NCBI RefSeq assembly: GCF_011684115.1
Contig: NZ_JAADJV010000003.1
Location: forward strand, 434,001-498,000
Source of the DNA: Rahnella aceris
GTDB lineage: Bacteria; Pseudomonadota; Gammaproteobacteria; Enterobacterales; Enterobacteriaceae
Direction: 5' to 3'
Length of the DNA stretch: 64,000 nucleotides
Shown: positions 37,396 to 45,689 of the stretch, one piece after another
Position numbering within the stretch: position 1 is the stretch's first letter
Layout of the letters: every line of letters begins with the position of its first letter
Notes under the pieces: model-generated
Databases searched by the model: none
Told to the model about the DNA's origin: nothing
What the model saw: only the letters and a program-made list of their open reading frames with translations
Position numbers and translations under genes: made by a program

Positions 37396-39432
37396 AATAC
37401 CAAGTTCTCCTTTCACGTCTGCCCCCTCCCGCACAAACACCGGTATCCCGTCCAGTGGCGCGGAAGCCACTATAACCTCTCCTCCCTGATACCGTTCCCC
37501 ATTCAGCCCCACCCAAATCTCCCCCGCCGGTAACCACACTTCCCGCTCGCGCTGACCGGCATACAACACCGGCGCGACCAGAATGTCTGCGCCAAGCATG
37601 TACTGATCTTCCACCTGCCAGCTTTCAGCCTGACCCGGATACTGATAGAACATAGTGCGCATCGCCGGATCGCCATTTTCATGCGCTTCCTGCATCACGC
37701 GGCTGATGTAAGGGCGCAGTTTTTCGCGCAGGAATAACCCGCTTTTCATCAGCTGGTAATTCTCTTCGCCGTAACTCCAGACTTCATTGGGTGCGCCGCT
37801 GTTGCATTGCGCAATGCCGTCACGCCACGGTTCTGACGGCTGGATTTGCGGTTCGCGGTAGCCATGTAAACGCATCACCGGACAGAATACGCCCCACTGG
37901 AACCAGCGGATCAGCAACTCATGAAACGCCGGATCATTCACATTCCCCCCCTGGAAACCGCCGATATCCGTCGTCCACCAGGGAATGCCCGCCAGCCCCA
38001 TATTCAGACCGGCGGCAATCTGATTACGCAGCGCGTGGAAGGAAGAATGGATGTCGCCCGACCACGCCAGCACGCCGTAACGCTGGCTGCCTGCCCAGGC
38101 GCAACGCACCAGATTCACGATCTCGTGCTCACCTTCCTGCTGTAAACCGTCGTAAAAACCTTGCGCGAATTTTTGCGGATAGATGTTGCCCACTTCCAGC
38201 ACCGGCCCGAGGTGATAACGATAGTTATCAAAATCATAAGCGCGGTATTCCGGCTCGGCTTCATCCAGCCAGAAGGTGCGGATGCCCAGATCGTAATAGT
38301 TCTGCTTCACCTTATCCCAGACAAACTGACGCGCGCCGGGATGTGTGGCATCAAAGAAGGTACAGTTGCCGAGAAAATCCAGATTCACCGACACACCGCG
38401 ATCGGTATTGACCAGATAACCTTTGGATTTCATTTCCTTATAATTGTCGGTGCGGCTGTCTACCGTCGGCCAGACCGACACCATAGTTTCGATGCCCAGC
38501 GATTTAAGCTCCGCGACCATGGCTTTCGGATCCGGCCAGTCCACGGGGTCAAAACACCAGGTGCCCTGATTCGGCCAGTGGAAGAAGTCGATGACAATCA
38601 CCGAAACCGGCAAATTGCGCCGCCTGTATTCACGCGCCACCTCCAGCACTTCCTGCTGCGTACGGTAGCGCAGTTTGCACTGCCAGAAACCGGTCGCGTA
38701 TTCCGGCATTTGCGGCGCAGTGCCGGTCGCGCGGCCATACTGATGCAGGATGTCAGCGGGCGTGTCTCCGGCGGTGATCCAGTAATCCATCTGCTCCGTG
38801 ACCTGCGCTTCCCAGCGGGTAATGTTTTTGCCGAATGTCGCTTCGCCAATCGCCGGATTGTTCCACAACATGCCGTAACCCAGGCTTGAAAGCATAAACG
38901 GCACGCTGGCCTGCGAGTTACGCTGCGCCAGTTCCAGCGTGCAGCCTTTCAGATCCAGACAGCTCTGCTGGTACTGCCCCATGCCATAAATTTTCTCGTC
39001 CGGACGCGATTCAAAACGCACGGTTAATTGATGCTTGCCACCGGGAATGGCTTTAAATTCGCGGGCATCCATCTTCAGTGCACTGATGTATTTATCCTGA
39101 CTCTTTTCCGTTGCGCCAATGCCCACAGTCGAACGCTGACGCCAGTACTCTTCGAGGATCAGTTCACCACGCAGGTTATAAAACGCCAGTTGCCCTTTGA
39201 TATTCACCGTCGCGGTGATGTTACCGTTGCGCAGCGTCAGGGTTTCTGTGCTATGACTGATGTCTGCTTGTGGCTGAGTGTCCGCGGGCAGCAGCGCCCA
39301 CAACGAATCATTGAGTTCAGGACGGCAGGTGGCGCGCACGCGCAGGCTGTTCTCGCCCCAGGGTTCAATCACCAGCGTTTGCTGATCAAAATGCCAGAGG
39401 ATACGGTTCTTTTCGGCGATTAATTCGCTCAT
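37393..39432 (-). CDS. glycoside hydrolase family 31 (alpha-xylosidase/glucosidase type)
   Basis: 679-aa cytosolic GH31 enzyme. The nucleophile region WLDEAEPE and the acid/base region WSGDIHSSFHAL are present; a domain order of beta-sandwich, TIM barrel and C-terminal beta domains fits. Shorter than E. coli YicI (about 770 aa). Coupled to the upstream symporter (ATGA), so both act on an imported alpha-glycoside. The exact substrate is unknown. Confidence 0.88.
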   Translation of the reverse strand: MSELIAEKNRILWHFDQQTLVIEPWGENSLRVRATCRPELNDSLWALLPADTQPQADISHSTETLTLRNGNITATVNIKGQLAFYNLRGELILEEYWRQRSTVGIGATEKSQDKYISALKMDAREFKAIPGGKHQLTVRFESRPDEKIYGMGQYQQSCLDLKGCTLELAQRNSQASVPFMLSSLGYGMLWNNPAIGEATFGKNITRWEAQVTEQMDYWITAGDTPADILHQYGRATGTAPQMPEYATGFWQCKLRYRTQQEVLEVAREYRRRNLPVSVIVIDFFHWPNQGTWCFDPVDWPDPKAMVAELKSLGIETMVSVWPTVDSRTDNYKEMKSKGYLVNTDRGVSVNLDFLGNCTFFDATHPGARQFVWDKVKQNYYDLGIRTFWLDEAEPEYRAYDFDNYRYHLGPVLEVGNIYPQKFAQGFYDGLQQEGEHEIVNLVRCAWAGSQRYGVLAWSGDIHSSFHALRNQIAAGLNMGLAGIPWWTTDIGGFQGGNVNDPAFHELLIRWFQWGVFCPVMRLHGYREPQIQPSEPWRDGIAQCNSGAPNEVWSYGEENYQLMKSGLFLREKLRPYISRVMQEAHENGDPAMRTMFYQYPGQAESWQVEDQYMLGADILVAPVLYAGQREREVWLPAGEIWVGLNGERYQGGEVIVASAPLDGIPVFVREGADVKGELGI

Positions 39433-40808
39433 GCGGACTCCTGTGTATGCAAGGTGGCCTGAGGTTCAGGCTCATGTTCCCGGGAAATTTTTGACTGATT
39501 GATTTGTTTCATGGTGGCGTCATTAAGCTTGTACCAGCGCATCGACAGCGCGCTGAACATTGACAGCACGCCCGGCACCAGCGAGAACAGCGCGATAATC
39601 GACAGCATCGCGACAGTATTCTGCTGTGCGGCATGCGGCACGTAACCGCTCATGCCCAGTGTCCAGCCGACCACCGCCCCGCTCACCGCCATCCCCATTT
39701 TGAGGATCGCCAGCAAGGTGGAAAACACGGTGCCATCCATGCGTTTGCCCTGTTTGTATTCGCCGTAATCCACCACATCAGACATCATCACCCACATCAG
39801 CGTGGTGGTGACCTGATAGAAGGTGGAGACCAGCAAGGTCATGCCCACCAGCAGGGAAATCCACGCCGGAACGAAGAAAATCGCCGCGCTCAGCGCACCG
39901 GTCAGAATGGCGCACAGTGTGAAGGCCGCGAGTTTGCTGCGGTTGCGGGTCAGCGGTTTAACCAGCAGACTGCCGAGACTTTTGCCGACAATGTGTGCCG
40001 CCAGCAGCCACATAAAGTAGCTGGCATTGCCGAGATAATAAGTGACGTAATACATCATTGCGCCGAGACGCACCACGCCGAAGGAGATGTTGAAGAAGAT
40101 CAGCGCTGCCACCACCCGCCACTGATCGTTACGCACTAAGTCACGTAAATCGGAGAGAAAATTCTCATGTGTCGGCGGCGCGCTGATACGTTCTTTCGTA
40201 TTGAGAAAACACAGCAGGAACATCACCACGGCAATCGACGCCATGATCGCCATCGCGCCAAAATAGCCGTCGAGTTTATTGCCACCGCCCATCATTTCCG
40301 CCAGCGGCATCATCAGGAATGTGGACATCGCGCCGCCGAGCGTAGCGAGGAAGAACCGATAGGATTGCAGGGAAATACGCTGGGTATTATCCGGCGTAAT
40401 GATCGCGCCCATCGAGCAATAGGGAATGTTAATGGCGGTGTACATCAGCATCATCACGCAATAAGTGACGCTGGCGTACACCATTTTACCGCCCAGCGTC
40501 AGAGATTCCGGCACCGCGTAAACCAGTAAACAGCTTGCCCCGAAAGGTAACGCCAGCCAGAGAATATAAGGCCGGAATTTACCAAACCGGGTTTGTGTCC
40601 GGTCAGCGATCAGCCCCATCGCCGGATCCACAATCGCATCAGCGACGCGTGCAACAAGAAACATTGTCCCGACAAAGACTGCCGGTAATCCCACAACATC
40701 GGTGTAATAAAACGTCAAAAATATAATCACATTATCCAGACCAATATGGCTCGCCATATCCCCCAGACCGTAACTCACTTTTTCTTTTACGGATAACTTC
40801 GCAGTCAT
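39429..40808 (-). CDS. GPH-family sugar:cation symporter (YicJ-like)
   Basis: 459 aa, 12 helices. SYGLGDMASHIG, PAMGLIADRTQTRFGKFRPY and the SDVVDYGEYKQGKRMDGTVFS block (given in parts) are the signatures of the glycoside-pentoside-hexuronide family. The start at 40808 is supported by AGGA seven bases upstream. First gene of the two-gene unit with GH31. Confidence 0.9.
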   Translation of the reverse strand: MTAKLSVKEKVSYGLGDMASHIGLDNVIIFLTFYYTDVVGLPAVFVGTMFLVARVADAIVDPAMGLIADRTQTRFGKFRPYILWLALPFGASCLLVYAVPESLTLGGKMVYASVTYCVMMLMYTAINIPYCSMGAIITPDNTQRISLQSYRFFLATLGGAMSTFLMMPLAEMMGGGNKLDGYFGAMAIMASIAVVMFLLCFLNTKERISAPPTHENFLSDLRDLVRNDQWRVVAALIFFNISFGVVRLGAMMYYVTYYLGNASYFMWLLAAHIVGKSLGSLLVKPLTRNRSKLAAFTLCAILTGALSAAIFFVPAWISLLVGMTLLVSTFYQVTTTLMWVMMSDVVDYGEYKQGKRMDGTVFSTLLAILKMGMAVSGAVVGWTLGMSGYVPHAAQQNTVAMLSIIALFSLVPGVLSMFSALSMRWYKLNDATMKQINQSKISREHEPEPQATLHTQESA

Positions 40809-40938
40809 TTTTCGTCCTGCCTTTTGTAGGTTAAACACAAAAAAGTCAGTCCGTCCGTGGCCCGAGGACTTGTTATAGAATGGTTAAAAGCGAGTCACAA
40901 TTACGAGATGTTATAAATTTCTTATGATTTTTGATTTG

Positions 40939-40955
40939 TGTGATACCGGTAACAT
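40939..40955. promoter_or_regulatory. LacI/GntR-type operator candidate before the symporter gene
   Basis: TGTGATACCGGTAACAT contains a central ACCGGT palindrome and resembles the E. coli GntR operator (ATGTTACCGGTAACAT) in most positions. 131 bp before the symporter ATG. Confidence 0.4.
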
Positions 40956-40986
40956 GAGGAGGGGAAAGGATCTTGCAGTCCTTTGA

Positions 40987-41541
40987 CCTGGCCTTTGAGT
41001 CAGGACCGTGGGTTGCCACCCACACAGGCTTCAAGGTCAAGGTCGTGGGCTAGCCGCCCACACTGGCCCAAAAGGTTTTAAACGAAACCCTTTGGAATCC
41101 TGCGTTTTTTAAACTGCGCGCTACCGCTGGACGCTATGTTTCAGGTACCGCAGTGACAGGCTGGAAATCTTGCCGCTGCGCGGTGCCTTCTCTCGGTCCC
41201 GGAGCCTTTGGTCTCCGGGCCGCTCCGTTCAGCAAGATTTCTGAATCGCCTTTAGCTTTTTTAAAACCACAAGCAGTAAGGTTGCGCAGTAGAATCCGGA
41301 GGCCGGTTCCAAAATCACGCCGGACGAGAGGTGGAAAACCGCGTGTCTTTATACGCGGGTTGTAACCCGATGGGAGGGCACCGCGCAGCGGCGGGATTTT
41401 GCGGCTATCACATGGCTTTCTGAAACATAGTGTCCAGCGGTAGCGCGCAGTGAAAGAGCCCGGGATTCTCAAGGGGTGCGGCGATAGGCGCCCCTTGAGG
41501 CCAGTGTGGGTGGCAACCCACGGTTTTGACTTTAAAGGGTA
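40987..41541. repeat. long imperfect palindromic element, about 550 bp
   Basis: Ordered inverted pairs nest around a centre near 41265: 41005-41025 with 41504-41524 (21/21), 41114-41144 with 41420-41450 (30/31), and 41172-41187 with 41377-41392 (16/16). Between the outer pairs both arms carry a local hairpin: left CCAAAAGG/CCTTTTGG-like at 41067-41094 and right CAAGGGG/CCCCTTG at 41470-41498, with matching flanks. The centre has further hairpins such as CCCGGAG/CTCCGGG. Short ORFs inside are shadows of this structure. No transposase or coding signal is present. Confidence 0.75.
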
Positions 41542-41680
41542 TTGAGCGCAATGCGCGCATCAGTAAATCCTTCCACATTATCGAAATACAGCGCGGGGCG
41601 CCTTCGCCGATACGGCCGGTGGCGTTCGCGCTTCAGAGATTGCTAAGATAGAGGCAGACCAATAAGAAATTCGGGAAGTG

Positions 41681-42103
41681 ATGATGAGCACAGAATTGAG
41701 ACAGGAAGCCTTTCACTTAATGCGCAAGGTTTTCCAGCAACACACCGCGAGATGGCAGCAGTGCATCCCGGAACTGACCAAACCGCAATATGCGGTGTTG
41801 CGCTCTGTCGCTGAAAATCCCGGCATTGAGCAGGTGCTGCTCACGGATGTCGCCGTCAGCAGCAAAGCGACACTGGCGGAAATGCTGGCGCGCCTTGAAA
41901 CGCGCGGGTTGCTGGTCCGTGAAGCCGATCCGGCAGATAAACGCCGGCGTTTTATTACGCTGACGGCGGAGGGGAAAACGGTTCTCGCGAAAACCCAGCC
42001 CGTCGGTCAGCAGGTAGATACTGAATTTCTGGCAAGACTTTCTCCAGACGATCAACAGCATTTAGTCCGCCTGCTGAAGTCTATGACAGAGGATTCAGTA
42101 TAA
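41681..42103 (+). CDS. MarR-family regulator
   Basis: 140-aa winged-helix regulator: LTKPQYAVLRSVAENPGIEQ, SSKATLAEMLARLETRGLLV and the wing READPADKRRRFITLT. GGGAAG lies before the start; ATG 41681 and 41684 and GTG 41678 are all possible. No obvious operon partner; it is between the palindrome and the type VI cassette, with its target unknown. Confidence 0.82.
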   Translation: MMSTELRQEAFHLMRKVFQQHTARWQQCIPELTKPQYAVLRSVAENPGIEQVLLTDVAVSSKATLAEMLARLETRGLLVREADPADKRRRFITLTAEGKTVLAKTQPVGQQVDTEFLARLSPDDQQHLVRLLKSMTEDSV

Positions 42104-42310
42104 CTTTGCCGTAAAGCCTTGCGGCTTGATGAGGTGAAGGCCCACTTCGTTCCATAATTCCAGTCATTAATCTGTATTCAGCGCCTTGCCCCAGGTGAAC
42201 GCTCACTGATAATAAACCTCTGAAAATCAACTTATTACGATATTCGCTAATTGTTTTCGGCGATTGATGGGCATAACTTATACCCTCAATTTCAAAAGGG
42301 ACTTATCAAA

Positions 42311-42793
42311 ATGGCAATACCCGCTTACCTATGGCTTAAAGATGACGGCGGCGCTGACATCAAAGGATCTGTCGATGTGAATGGGCGTGAGGGGAGTATC
42401 GAGGTTCAAGGATTTGGGCACGGCTTGTTTTTACCTACTGACAACAACACAGGCAAGATCACCGGTACTCGTGTACATTCCGCGCTGACTTTTGAAAAAG
42501 AATTCGATAGCTCTTCGCCCTACCTTTACAAGGCCGTCGCAAAAGGCCAAACCTTAAAATCTGCGGAGATAAGGTGGTACAGGATCAACGATGCTGGTCA
42601 GGAAGCTGAATATTTCAATATGCTGATGGAAAATGTAAAGGTCGTTTCTGTTTGCCCGCTAATGCATGATTGCAAAAACCCTGCCACTGATAAACATAAC
42701 CATCTTGAGTCAATTTCACTGCGTTACGAGCGGATCACGTGGAAACATTGCGATGGGAATATCATTTTTTCAGATGCGTGGAATGACAGATGA
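42311..42793 (+). CDS. hcp: Hcp-family type VI secretion tube protein
   Basis: 160-aa Hcp fold: MAIPAYLWLKDDGGADIKGS, VQGFGHGL and the final WKHCDGNIIFSDAWNDR. Start Met at 42311 is the family N terminus and has AAAGGG upstream; 20 upstream in-frame codons are dismissed. No other type VI core genes are in the window, so this is an orphan cassette that relies on a T6SS encoded elsewhere. AT-richer than neighbours. Confidence 0.88.
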   Translation: MAIPAYLWLKDDGGADIKGSVDVNGREGSIEVQGFGHGLFLPTDNNTGKITGTRVHSALTFEKEFDSSSPYLYKAVAKGQTLKSAEIRWYRINDAGQEAEYFNMLMENVKVVSVCPLMHDCKNPATDKHNHLESISLRYERITWKHCDGNIIFSDAWNDR

Positions 42794-43266
42794 TCAAGTG
42801 CATGTTTCGGTTAAACGGAGCGGGTATATCAACGCTAAGTTGCCCGGGAATTGGTTTTTTCCCTGCATACTCAGGCAATCCCGCACAGCGCAACGATCCT
42901 GAACAGACAGCGGTCAAAAACATAGGACCACTACCACCAGGCAGGTACTACATCGTATCCCGCCCTGTGGGGGGTTTAATGTACAAGCAGCGTGATTGGC
43001 TTAAGTCAATTGTCAGCGGTTCAGATCATGCAGCGTGGTTTGCATTATTTCGCGATGATAGCTTGATTGATGACACGACTTTCATTGAGGATGTCGAACG
43101 TGGAAATTTCAGATTACATCCGGCTGGATATCAGGGGACAAGTAACGGCTGCATAACATTTACCAGTAAGTCACACTTCGATATCCTTCGAGAAGCATTA
43201 CTCAAGACACCAACCACGATGGTTAGCCCAACAATGAAAGCGTTTGGCACAGTGCAGGTGTACTAA
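42790..43266 (+). CDS. Tlde1-like type VI effector, L,D-transpeptidase fold (DUF2778)
   Basis: 158 aa. The active-site block HPAGYQGTSNGC at 110-121 supplies His110 and Cys121 of a DUF2778 L,D-transpeptidase-like fold, as in Tlde1, which attacks peptidoglycan precursors in target cells. N-terminal PGIGFFPAYSG and GPLPPGRYYIV are also family-typical. ATGA overlap with hcp: co-translation of carrier and cargo. Effector role inferred from family and context. Confidence 0.82.
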   Translation: MIKCMFRLNGAGISTLSCPGIGFFPAYSGNPAQRNDPEQTAVKNIGPLPPGRYYIVSRPVGGLMYKQRDWLKSIVSGSDHAAWFALFRDDSLIDDTTFIEDVERGNFRLHPAGYQGTSNGCITFTSKSHFDILREALLKTPTTMVSPTMKAFGTVQVY

Positions 43267-43508
43267 TGAAACCATACCAATATATTCTGATCTGGATGGC
43301 TGGCTCGGCGTCTTTTGTCGTAATACTCGTCACCATTTTCGCCTTAATACCCGAAAATATCGCGTACTCACTTTTGACAGAAAAAACAGGTTTTATAAAA
43401 GAAGAATCATGGGCAAATATCTTTATGACCTTTATCCATCTGACTTCATTCCTGTTGAACATTTCACTGATCTGGCTTGTCGCCTTTTTACTGAGAAAGA
43501 AAGAGTAA
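43266..43508 (+). CDS. small two-helix membrane protein, candidate immunity protein
   Basis: 80 aa with two hydrophobic helices (about 5-27 and 50-75) and a loop of about 22 residues between. Its ATG overlaps the effector stop (TAATG), the usual layout of effector-immunity pairs. Tlde1 immunity proteins are membrane-bound and face the periplasm, so protection of the producer is plausible; there is no direct family match I can claim. Confidence 0.7.
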   Translation: MKPYQYILIWMAGSASFVVILVTIFALIPENIAYSLLTEKTGFIKEESWANIFMTFIHLTSFLLNISLIWLVAFLLRKKE

Positions 43509-43847
43509 TCAAAGCCCGGCGGCAAGCCGGGCTGGTATTCAATACAGTGATGCATGGAAGAACCGCTTATGGTGAATAACCAGGATGTATAGATTGGTAT
43601 AACTCAGGATGGAATAAGACGGCTAAATGCCGGGTTTTTTACATGCACGGAATATCATCAAACTCATCCGTAGTGGCATCGTTGAAGCTATGCGTAACAA
43701 CACCGAAAATTATTGTCGTCCCTCGAAACCACCGCCATCGATCAGGATGTCTGACTCAGGCCGCATCAGGGGATGGATGTCAACGGGGAGTGAACGGTTG
43801 GAAGGAGGTTATACAGGGTCTATGATGGAGGACTAACGGGAGTTTTT
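43509..43847. other. 339-bp region without a supported gene
   Basis: Apart from the hairpin above I see only short ORFs without ribosome sites (for example 43627-43836). It carries the promoter for idi. Could be the decayed edge of the type VI cassette insertion, but no recognisable remnant is seen. Confidence 0.4.
43512..43532 (+). terminator. hairpin after the type VI cassette
   Basis: AGCCCGGC-N5-GCCGGGCT, perfect 8-bp stem, followed by GGTATTC rather than a T-tract. It may end the operon inefficiently. Confidence 0.5.
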
Positions 43848-44381
43848 ATGATTGAAGAAGTCGTATTACTTGATGGTAAAAATCAACCGGCGGGCACCAT
43901 GGACAAAGCGCTGGTGCATACCGGCCAGACACCCTTGCATCTTGCATTTTCCTGCTATATTCACAACGATCGCGGCGAAATCCTGCTGACACGACGCGCC
44001 CTGAGCAAAGTGGCCTGGCCCGGCGTCTGGACCAATTCTGTCTGCGGACACCCGCTGCCGGGTGAATCCCTGCGGGCGGCAGTTTGCCGTCGCTGTCAGT
44101 ACGAACTGGGTTTATCCGTGGAGCAAATCACGTCGCTGGTTGACGAATTTCAGTATCGTGCCACCGATGCATCCGGGATTGTCGAAAACGAGTTTTGCCC
44201 GATATTTGCCGCTTTCACCCGCCAGCTCCCCGTACCGCGTGCTTCTGAAGTCATGGATTATCAGTGGGTTAAGCCGGAAGATTTGCTGAACAGCGTTCGG
44301 GCAACACCCTGGGCATTCAGCCCGTGGATGGTGTTACAACTGGGCCAGATCACGCAGGAAAACCTCAGTCTGCTGGGGTGA
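43848..44381 (+). CDS. idi: isopentenyl-diphosphate delta-isomerase type I
   Basis: 177-aa Nudix-fold enzyme that interconverts IPP and DMAPP. Catalytic and metal residues are in place: His24, His31, Cys66 (SVCGHP), His68, Glu113 and Glu115 (ENEF), and the altered Nudix helix RRCQYELG. The ATG has GGGAG before it. Its last 48 bp overlap the convergent gene on the other strand. Confidence 0.95.
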   Translation: MIEEVVLLDGKNQPAGTMDKALVHTGQTPLHLAFSCYIHNDRGEILLTRRALSKVAWPGVWTNSVCGHPLPGESLRAAVCRRCQYELGLSVEQITSLVDEFQYRATDASGIVENEFCPIFAAFTRQLPVPRASEVMDYQWVKPEDLLNSVRATPWAFSPWMVLQLGQITQENLSLLG

Positions 44382-44903
44382 TCTGAGGCGCACAAAGCGG
44401 ACATGCTGCCAGTCAGGATCGTTAAACAAAGCCTGATACTGGCGACGATTTTTCGCGTAAGTTTTCAGCGTCCACAGAATAATTGAATCCCGGCTGAAGA
44501 AGCTTTTACGAAACGATTCGCGATTCCCCGTTCCTGCCCAGATTTCCTTTTGTGCCCATGCCCGCGTGGCGGCGCGTTTCACCGCCTGATATAACGTGCG
44601 CCCGAACGAATAATCCACCCACACGATCATATCGATTTCGCGCCATTTTACGGCCTGAGTACGTTTGTAATTTCCGTCAATCACCCAGCCGTCACTGGCC
44701 GCCAGTTTTTCTGTCAGACGGGCAAAAAATTCTTCATCCGGTGTGCCCTGCCAGTCCGGCTTCCAGAACAGCGCATCCAGTTCAATATAAGGAATATTCA
44801 GTTTCTGAGAAATGTTGCGCGCAAGCGTTGATTTCCCGCTTCCGCTGGTACCAATAACATTGATTTTCACCACATGATCCTTATCCGCTGCCGGATGTTG
44901 CAT
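44334..44903 (-). CDS. P-loop NTPase of the adenylate-kinase/shikimate-kinase-like group
   Basis: 189 aa with Walker A GTSGSGKST close to the N terminus and IVWVDYSF as Walker B region. Resembles the FlaR/topology-modulation kinase-like family; substrate unknown. The start is uncertain: ATG 44903 was used, while GTG at 44870 with AAGGAT upstream would give VVKINVIG and fits the family N terminus well. Converges with idi by an overlap of 48 bp. Confidence 0.78.
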   Translation of the reverse strand: MQHPAADKDHVVKINVIGTSGSGKSTLARNISQKLNIPYIELDALFWKPDWQGTPDEEFFARLTEKLAASDGWVIDGNYKRTQAVKWREIDMIVWVDYSFGRTLYQAVKRAATRAWAQKEIWAGTGNRESFRKSFFSRDSIILWTLKTYAKNRRQYQALFNDPDWQHVRFVRLRSPQQTEVFLRDLAQL

Positions 44904-45126
44904 CTGGCCTGAAAAAAGGGCGCATATTATGCCGCAACATATTTCACTTGTACAAGCACATGAATTAACGCCCGCAACCATTACGCACAGAACTTAGTTG
45001 TCGTGTGAATGTATTGCCGCTGCGAATGGATGAACTATTTGTGCTTTTTTTCGATTGCTAGCAACAAAATCTAAAATATCTTGCAGCCATACCTGTACAG
45101 ATTGGCAATCTTTGTATAACTTTCTG

Positions 45127-45221
45127 TTACCCCTGCTTCATCATTAGTCCGTCTTTTACGGGCGTATTCAGCCTGACCTTTGGAAGAAAAATTGGATTTC
45201 CCTTCTTCCAAAGGTTTTTTT
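45127..45221 (+). ncRNA. candidate small RNA of about 95 nt
   Basis: Starts are guessed from the TGTATAAC element and the end is the terminator: ACCTTTGGAAGAA/TTCTTCCAAAGGT, a perfect 13-bp stem with a 14-base loop and seven T. No good minus-35 hexamer was found. Upstream leader with early terminator (attenuation of the AriR-like gene) is the alternative. Confidence 0.4.
45176..45221 (+). terminator. strong intrinsic terminator, no upstream gene
   Basis: Stem 45176-45188 with 45203-45215, loop 45189-45202, T-run to 45221. It lies 152 bp before the AriR-like gene. Confidence 0.85.
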
Positions 45222-45277
45222 CATGGCTGGGGTTTTCGTGATGCACAACACAACGATCAGATGAGTCAGGGCCGGAA

Positions 45278-45300
45278 ATTGTGAAGAAAAACTTCACAAT
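45278..45300. promoter_or_regulatory. inverted repeat upstream of the AriR-like gene
   Basis: ATTGTGAAG-AAAAA-CTTCACAAT, perfect 9-bp arms, 73 bp before the ATG. Too widely spaced for CRP; it could be an operator or an mRNA hairpin. Confidence 0.5.
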
Positions 45301-45372
45301 ACTCTCTTTTCTGACTGGCAATAGGCACTTTTCACGTGAGACGAATCCGCTGAAAAGTTTAAGGAGGTCTAC

Positions 45373-45630
45373 ATGCAAATCGAAGCAGAACAAACAGTTA
45401 CAGAAATCAGTGATTATTTAAATGTGCGGGAAACGCCGACATTAAGCGAAGTGGAGATCCTCGGGACTGTTGTTTCAGGACTTCTCTCCAGCCACTATCC
45501 GGTGAGTAATAAGGCCATAATTGAAGGTCTGGTGCGCCATCTGGAACAGGAGACCAACATCAGTAATCAGCAAGGTTGCCGTAACTTACTGGAACTGGTG
45601 TTACTTTCCACGCAGGACGATGTGATTTAA
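45373..45630 (+). CDS. YmgB/AriR-like small connector protein
   Basis: 85 aa, three-helix AriR pattern: LSEVEILGTVVSGLLSSHYPVSNKAIIEGLVRHLE (given whole only by position, 24-58) and LLELVLLSTQDDVI near the end. AriR-type proteins act in acid resistance and biofilm control as dimers. AAGGAGG precedes the ATG at ideal spacing, so it should be translated strongly. Lies downstream of the terminator and inverted repeat. Confidence 0.75.
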   Translation: MQIEAEQTVTEISDYLNVRETPTLSEVEILGTVVSGLLSSHYPVSNKAIIEGLVRHLEQETNISNQQGCRNLLELVLLSTQDDVI

Positions 45631-45639
45631 AAAATATTA

Positions 45640-45671
45640 CCGGCCTGTTAAAGATGATGTTAACAGGCCGG
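45640..45671. terminator. shared terminator between the AriR-like gene and qorB
   Basis: Perfect 12-bp stem CCGGCCTGTTAA/TTAACAGGCCGG. On the minus strand a T-rich stretch lies six bases beyond. Serves the convergent genes. Confidence 0.75.
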
Positions 45672-45689
45672 AGCGCAATAACTGTTTTG

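Larger units (their letters stand above)
44904..45372. other. intergenic region with strong terminator and inverted repeat
   Basis: 469 bp with no protein gene. It holds a very stable intrinsic terminator at 45176-45221 that does not follow any coding gene, a TGTATAAC minus-10-like element at 45113-45120, and a 9-bp inverted repeat at 45278-45300. Best explained as a small RNA plus the promoter of the AriR-like gene. Confidence 0.5.

Noticed and set aside
41134..41472. 112-aa minus-strand ORF and a 70-aa plus-strand ORF inside the long palindrome
   Set aside because: Both are created by the palindrome's inverted arms; they lack ribosome sites and hydrophobic or motif structure. Such ORFs are sometimes annotated as hypothetical proteins.
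43627..43836. 69-aa ORF between the type VI cassette and idi
   Set aside because: No ribosome site and no recognisable features; kept as non-coding.
45278..45300. CRP site reading of the TGTGAAG...CTTCACA repeat
   Set aside because: CRP needs TGTGA-N6-TCACA; here the spacing is nine bases, so CRP is unlikely.
45127..45393. 88-aa minus-strand ORF over the terminator region
   Set aside because: Runs through the strong terminator hairpin and overlaps the AriR-like gene start; not credible.
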